From the NCBI GenBank assembly GCA_001464335.1, contig LNEV01000009.1:310001-374000 (forward strand): a stretch of 64,000 bases of DNA. The letters run 5' to 3'. Shown here piece after piece: positions 61,967 through 64,000 of this stretch; within the stretch, counting starts at the first letter, position 1; the number at the start of each line of letters is the position of its first letter. Source of the DNA: Rhizobiales bacterium Ga0077545 (GTDB taxonomy: Bacteria; Pseudomonadota; Alphaproteobacteria; Rhizobiales; Methylopilaceae). The position numbers and the translations under genes are program-made. The notes beneath the pieces were generated by a model, which was given only the letters and a program-made list of their open reading frames with translations, was not told where the DNA came from and did not search any database.

Positions 61967-62644
61967 TCAGGATGCAGGGGCGACGAACCGCACGATTTCG
62001 GGCTTGGCCCGCAACATTTCCACGACGCGCTCGACTCCGGCCTTATCGAGAGTGCTGGGCCCGATCCGGACACGGTAAATGCCCGCGGCAGGACCATCGA
62101 CAATGACGCCGCCAGCTTCCTTCAGCGCTGTTTCGATGTCGGCTGCTGTTGCCGTAGGCACGAAGTTCACGAGGATCTGCGGACCGGAGGTAACAACCGC
62201 ATTGGGGGCTGTCGCCGTTTCAAAACCCGGGGTGCTTGTATCGCCGCCGATCGTGCCGACCAGAACTCCGGCCTGCAGCGCAATGACAAGCGCCGCGGCC
62301 GAAGCCGCCATCGCGAGAGTGCGCGGGCTTGCGAGCGAAAGTTTTTCGCCAAGCCAGGAGGAAAAGCTGAAACGCGGCTTGTAAACACGCGGATTAGCGG
62401 CCTGTTCAGCATCGATCGCCGCGAACAGTTTGTCGGCTGCCGCACGTGAAGGCACACCAAGGCTTTCGTTCAGGAGCAGCGTTTCGGATGCTTCCTCGCG
62501 GATGTCTTCCAACCGCGCGGCGAGTTCAGGATCGCTTGCGATGGCGTCGGCCACGCGCCGCGTTTCCGTCGCGCTGAGGGTGCCCGCCGCGTACCAGGGC
62601 AGGAGCATGGAGATTTCGGCTCTGTTGTCCTGTTTCGTCGTCAT
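61967..62644 (-). CDS. Anti-sigma factor with propeptide-like periplasmic domain
   Basis: The 225-residue protein starts with a cytoplasmic anti-sigma domain of the zinc-less type (ISMLLPWYAAGTLSATETRRVADAIA, about 11-36; no HCC ligands). One membrane helix lies at about 109-131. The C-terminal periplasmic part, about 155-222, begins PQILVNFVPTATAADIETALKEAGG and ends VVEMLRAKPEIVRFVAP, a beta-alpha-beta pattern like subtilase propeptides (Inhibitor I9). The ATG at 62644 overlaps the sigma stop as TGATG after GAGG; 62653 is possible. It sits between the sigma gene and a secreted subtilase, so the periplasmic domain may bind that protease. Confidence 0.82.
   Translation of the reverse strand: MTTKQDNRAEISMLLPWYAAGTLSATETRRVADAIASDPELAARLEDIREEASETLLLNESLGVPSRAAADKLFAAIDAEQAANPRVYKPRFSFSSWLGEKLSLASPRTLAMAASAAALVIALQAGVLVGTIGGDTSTPGFETATAPNAVVTSGPQILVNFVPTATAADIETALKEAGGVIVDGPAAGIYRVRIGPSTLDKAGVERVVEMLRAKPEIVRFVAPAS
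61979..62182 (-). other. Propeptide (Inhibitor I9)-like domain inside the anti-sigma factor
   Basis: Residues 155-222 of the anti-sigma factor read as strand (QILVNFV), helix (AADIETALKEAGG), strands (VIVDGP, GIYRVRI), helix (AGVERVVEMLRAKPE), strand (IVRFVAP). The propeptide-like region of the neighbouring protease (residues 143-215, DNA 61300-61518) has the same order: DEVLIEF, SEIDAIAQQQG, LNTRLHRWRV, AQAVAQALRND, RVTAANLNRIY. The match is by eye and weak in identity but agrees in order, spacing and hydrophobic positions. Confidence 0.6.
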
Positions 62645-63213
62645 CACGGCCATCCTCGATCGATGCCGGCGGTCTTGAGCAGCTCGGACAACCGTTTGCG
62701 CGCGTAAAACAGGCGCGTCTTCACGGTGTTCTCCGGAATTCCGAGAATCTCGCTCGCTTCTTCCACGGTCTTTTCGTGGTAGTAGACGAGATCGACAATC
62801 TCCCGGTGGTCCGTGGACAGGGCATTCAGGCATTCACGCAATGCCGCCGCCTTGTCCTTTTTCTGGATCGTCACTTCCGGCGAGTCCGCGTCGTCCTCAA
62901 TGGCTTCGGCGGCTTCGTCGTCCAGTTCTCCTTCGGATCTCTTCCGCAGAGAACTTAGCGCCTTGAAGCGGGCAATCGAGAGGAGCCAGGTCGAAACACT
63001 CGATCGGCCCTCGAATTTGCCTGCCTGACGCCAGACATCCAGAAACACTTCGCTGATCAAATCCTCCGCTGTTGCCTCATTGCGTACGAGCCGGAGCACA
63101 AAGCGGAAGACGCGGACCTGATACCGGGCGAACAGAACCTGCATCGCCAGCCGGTCGCCAGCGGCGATACGGCTGATGAGGAGTTCGTCCGGTGTCGCGG
63201 TCTGTGCAGCCAC
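62644..63213 (-). CDS. ECF-family RNA polymerase sigma factor
   Basis: The 189-residue protein has sigma region 2 (YQVRVFRFVLRLVRNEATAEDLISEVFLDVWRQAGKFEGRSSVSTWLLSIARFKALSSLRKR) and region 4 (LSTDHREIVDLVYYHEKTVEEASEILGIPENTVKTRLFYARKRLSELL), with no region 3, as in ECF (group 4) sigma factors. An acidic linker joins them. It is the first gene of a minus-strand operon with its membrane anti-sigma factor and an exported protease, so it probably directs transcription of this operon and an envelope response. Confidence 0.94.
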   Translation of the reverse strand: MAAQTATPDELLISRIAAGDRLAMQVLFARYQVRVFRFVLRLVRNEATAEDLISEVFLDVWRQAGKFEGRSSVSTWLLSIARFKALSSLRKRSEGELDDEAAEAIEDDADSPEVTIQKKDKAAALRECLNALSTDHREIVDLVYYHEKTVEEASEILGIPENTVKTRLFYARKRLSELLKTAGIDRGWP

Positions 63214-63334
63214 GCTTCTTGCTCTACTCAGCTATAGGTCGCGGAAAGACGACGTCGGGTTCAACGTCACGAGCTTGCTACAGAAGTTTTATTTCGGGAA
63301 GGTTTCGTTTCCCACGAATACCTATTCGGCAGAA

Positions 63335-63360
63335 CGAAAAAGCCGTTCTTTCTAACGGTT
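63335..63360 (-). terminator. Weak terminator after recG
   Basis: On the minus strand CCGTT and AACGG (63358-63354 and 63347-63343) pair across AGAAAG and are followed by CTTTTTCG. The 5-bp stem is short, but the T run and position just after the recG stop support it. Confidence 0.5.
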
Positions 63361-63366
63361 TCCCGA

Positions 63367-64000
63367 TCAGCCCGCGCGCAGCAGCTTTGCTGCCTCCTCC
63401 CGTTCGAACAGGTGAAGAAGGGTGCGAAGGGCTGCGCCGCGGGGCCCGGTGAGACCGGGATCGCGATCGAGCAGCAGGGTTGCCTCCTTGCGGGCCGCCT
63501 CCAGCAGTTCGCTATAAATCTCGACGCCCGCCAGCCGCGTGCCGGGCAAGCCGCTCTGGCGGGTGCCCAGAAGTTCGCCTTCGCCCCGCAGGCGCAGATC
63601 CTCTTCGGCAATGCGAAAGCCGTCTTCGGTCTCACGCATGATCTTGAGGCGGGCTTCGGCGGTCTCGCCGAGGGGGGATTTATAGACGAGAAGACAGGTC
63701 GATTTCGCCGCGCCGCGCCCAACCCGGCCCCGGAGCTGATGGAGCTGAGCGAGACCGAAACGCTCGGCATGTTCGATGACGATGATGTTCGCTTCCGGAA
63801 CATCGACGCCGACTTCGATGACGGTGGTGGCAACGAGAATCCGCACCTCGCCGGCGGCAAAACGCGCCATGACCGCGTCTTTTTCGCTGCCTTTCATCTT
63901 GCCGTGGACGAGTGCGACCTGGCCCTGAAAATGATGGTCGAGATCGCGGAATCGCTCTTCGGCGGCAGCTGCATCGACGAGTTCGGATTCGGACACCAGC
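63367..64000 (-). CDS. recG: ATP-dependent DNA helicase RecG, C-terminal fragment
   Basis: The gene runs off the right edge; about 211 C-terminal residues are visible. They include helicase motifs V and VI: VATTVIEVGVDVPEANIIVIEHAERFGLAQLHQLRGRVGRG, after HGKMKGSEKDAVMARF, and the RecG C-terminal segment RIAEEDLRLRGEGELLGTRQSGLP. RecG is a superfamily 2 helicase that regresses stalled forks and branch-migrates Holliday junctions. The upstream (N-terminal wedge and DEAD-box) part is outside the window. Confidence 0.95.
   Translation of the reverse strand, partial: LVSESELVDAAAAEERFRDLDHHFQGQVALVHGKMKGSEKDAVMARFAAGEVRILVATTVIEVGVDVPEANIIVIEHAERFGLAQLHQLRGRVGRGAAKSTCLLVYKSPLGETAEARLKIMRETEDGFRIAEEDLRLRGEGELLGTRQSGLPGTRLAGVEIYSELLEAARKEATLLLDRDPGLTGPRGAALRTLLHLFEREEAAKLLRAG

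Overview
The window reads as a chromosomal segment of an alphaproteobacterium of the order Hyphomicrobiales (Rhizobiales). The evidence is high GC content, an NDUFS4-type complex I accessory protein, a BA14K-family protein, a PilZ pair, the nadABC operon, the rplM-rpsI pair, the hom-glpX pair, the neighbours queA-tgt and glmU-glmS, and a Bradyrhizobium-type ndvB/ndvC beta-glucan locus. I see no prophage, insertion sequence, CRISPR array or rRNA operon. Most of it is ordinary core genome, with 67 called protein genes (one of them a tentative 25-codon leader ORF) and three tRNAs. I cannot fix the genus from sequence alone.

Layout. 0-5 kb: end of a glycine-zipper protein, a CoA-binding protein, ribosomal proteins L13 and S9, an agmatinase-family enzyme and two PilZ proteins. 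5-8.5 kb: nadA-nadB-nadC for de novo NAD synthesis, with a 19-bp near-palindrome just upstream of nadA. 8.7-13 kb: argC, then a MarR-EmrA-EmrB efflux operon behind a perfect 22-bp palindrome. 13-17 kb: an aminotransferase, homoserine dehydrogenase and GlpX. 17-22.6 kb: a fadE-fadA-fadB beta-oxidation operon. 22.6-26 kb: a CPYC flavoprotein, a Uup-like ABC-F ATPase, tRNA-Arg, the NDUFS4 homologue and tRNA-Pro. 26-30 kb: a dihydroxyphthalate-decarboxylase-like protein with a tripartite tricarboxylate transporter. 30-38.5 kb: gyrA, coaD, two cyclophilins, a DUF606 protein, queA, tgt and tRNA-Lys. 38.6-41 kb: a TylF-type methyltransferase, a DUF2934 protein and a flavoprotein. 41-45.7 kb: pstS-pstC-pstA-pstB behind a Pho box. 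45.7-46.2 kb: about 540 bp that I cannot explain. 46-49.5 kb: queH, then a pyrimidine-type ABC permease and binding protein with an alpha/beta hydrolase. 49.5-55 kb: the ndvB/ndvC-like cluster. 55-59.6 kb: a SPOR-like protein, glmU, glmS and a DUF454 protein. 59.7-64 kb: a DUF502 protein, an ECF sigma/anti-sigma/subtilase operon, and the end of recG.

The most interesting system is the last operon (60403-63213, minus strand). An ECF sigma factor, a one-pass membrane anti-sigma factor and a secreted S8 protease lie in that order. By eye, the extracytoplasmic C-terminus of the anti-sigma factor has the layout of a subtilase propeptide (Inhibitor I9-like fold) and resembles the pro-region of the protease beside it. 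This suggests that the protease directly senses or controls its own anti-sigma factor. Other points of note are a Tgt missing three of its four zinc ligands, a fadA whose best ribosome-binding site faces an ATC codon, a pst operon without phoU, a binding-protein transporter operon with a hydrolase but no ATPase gene, and the GH17/GT2 glucan cluster with unexplained small membrane or secreted proteins around it.
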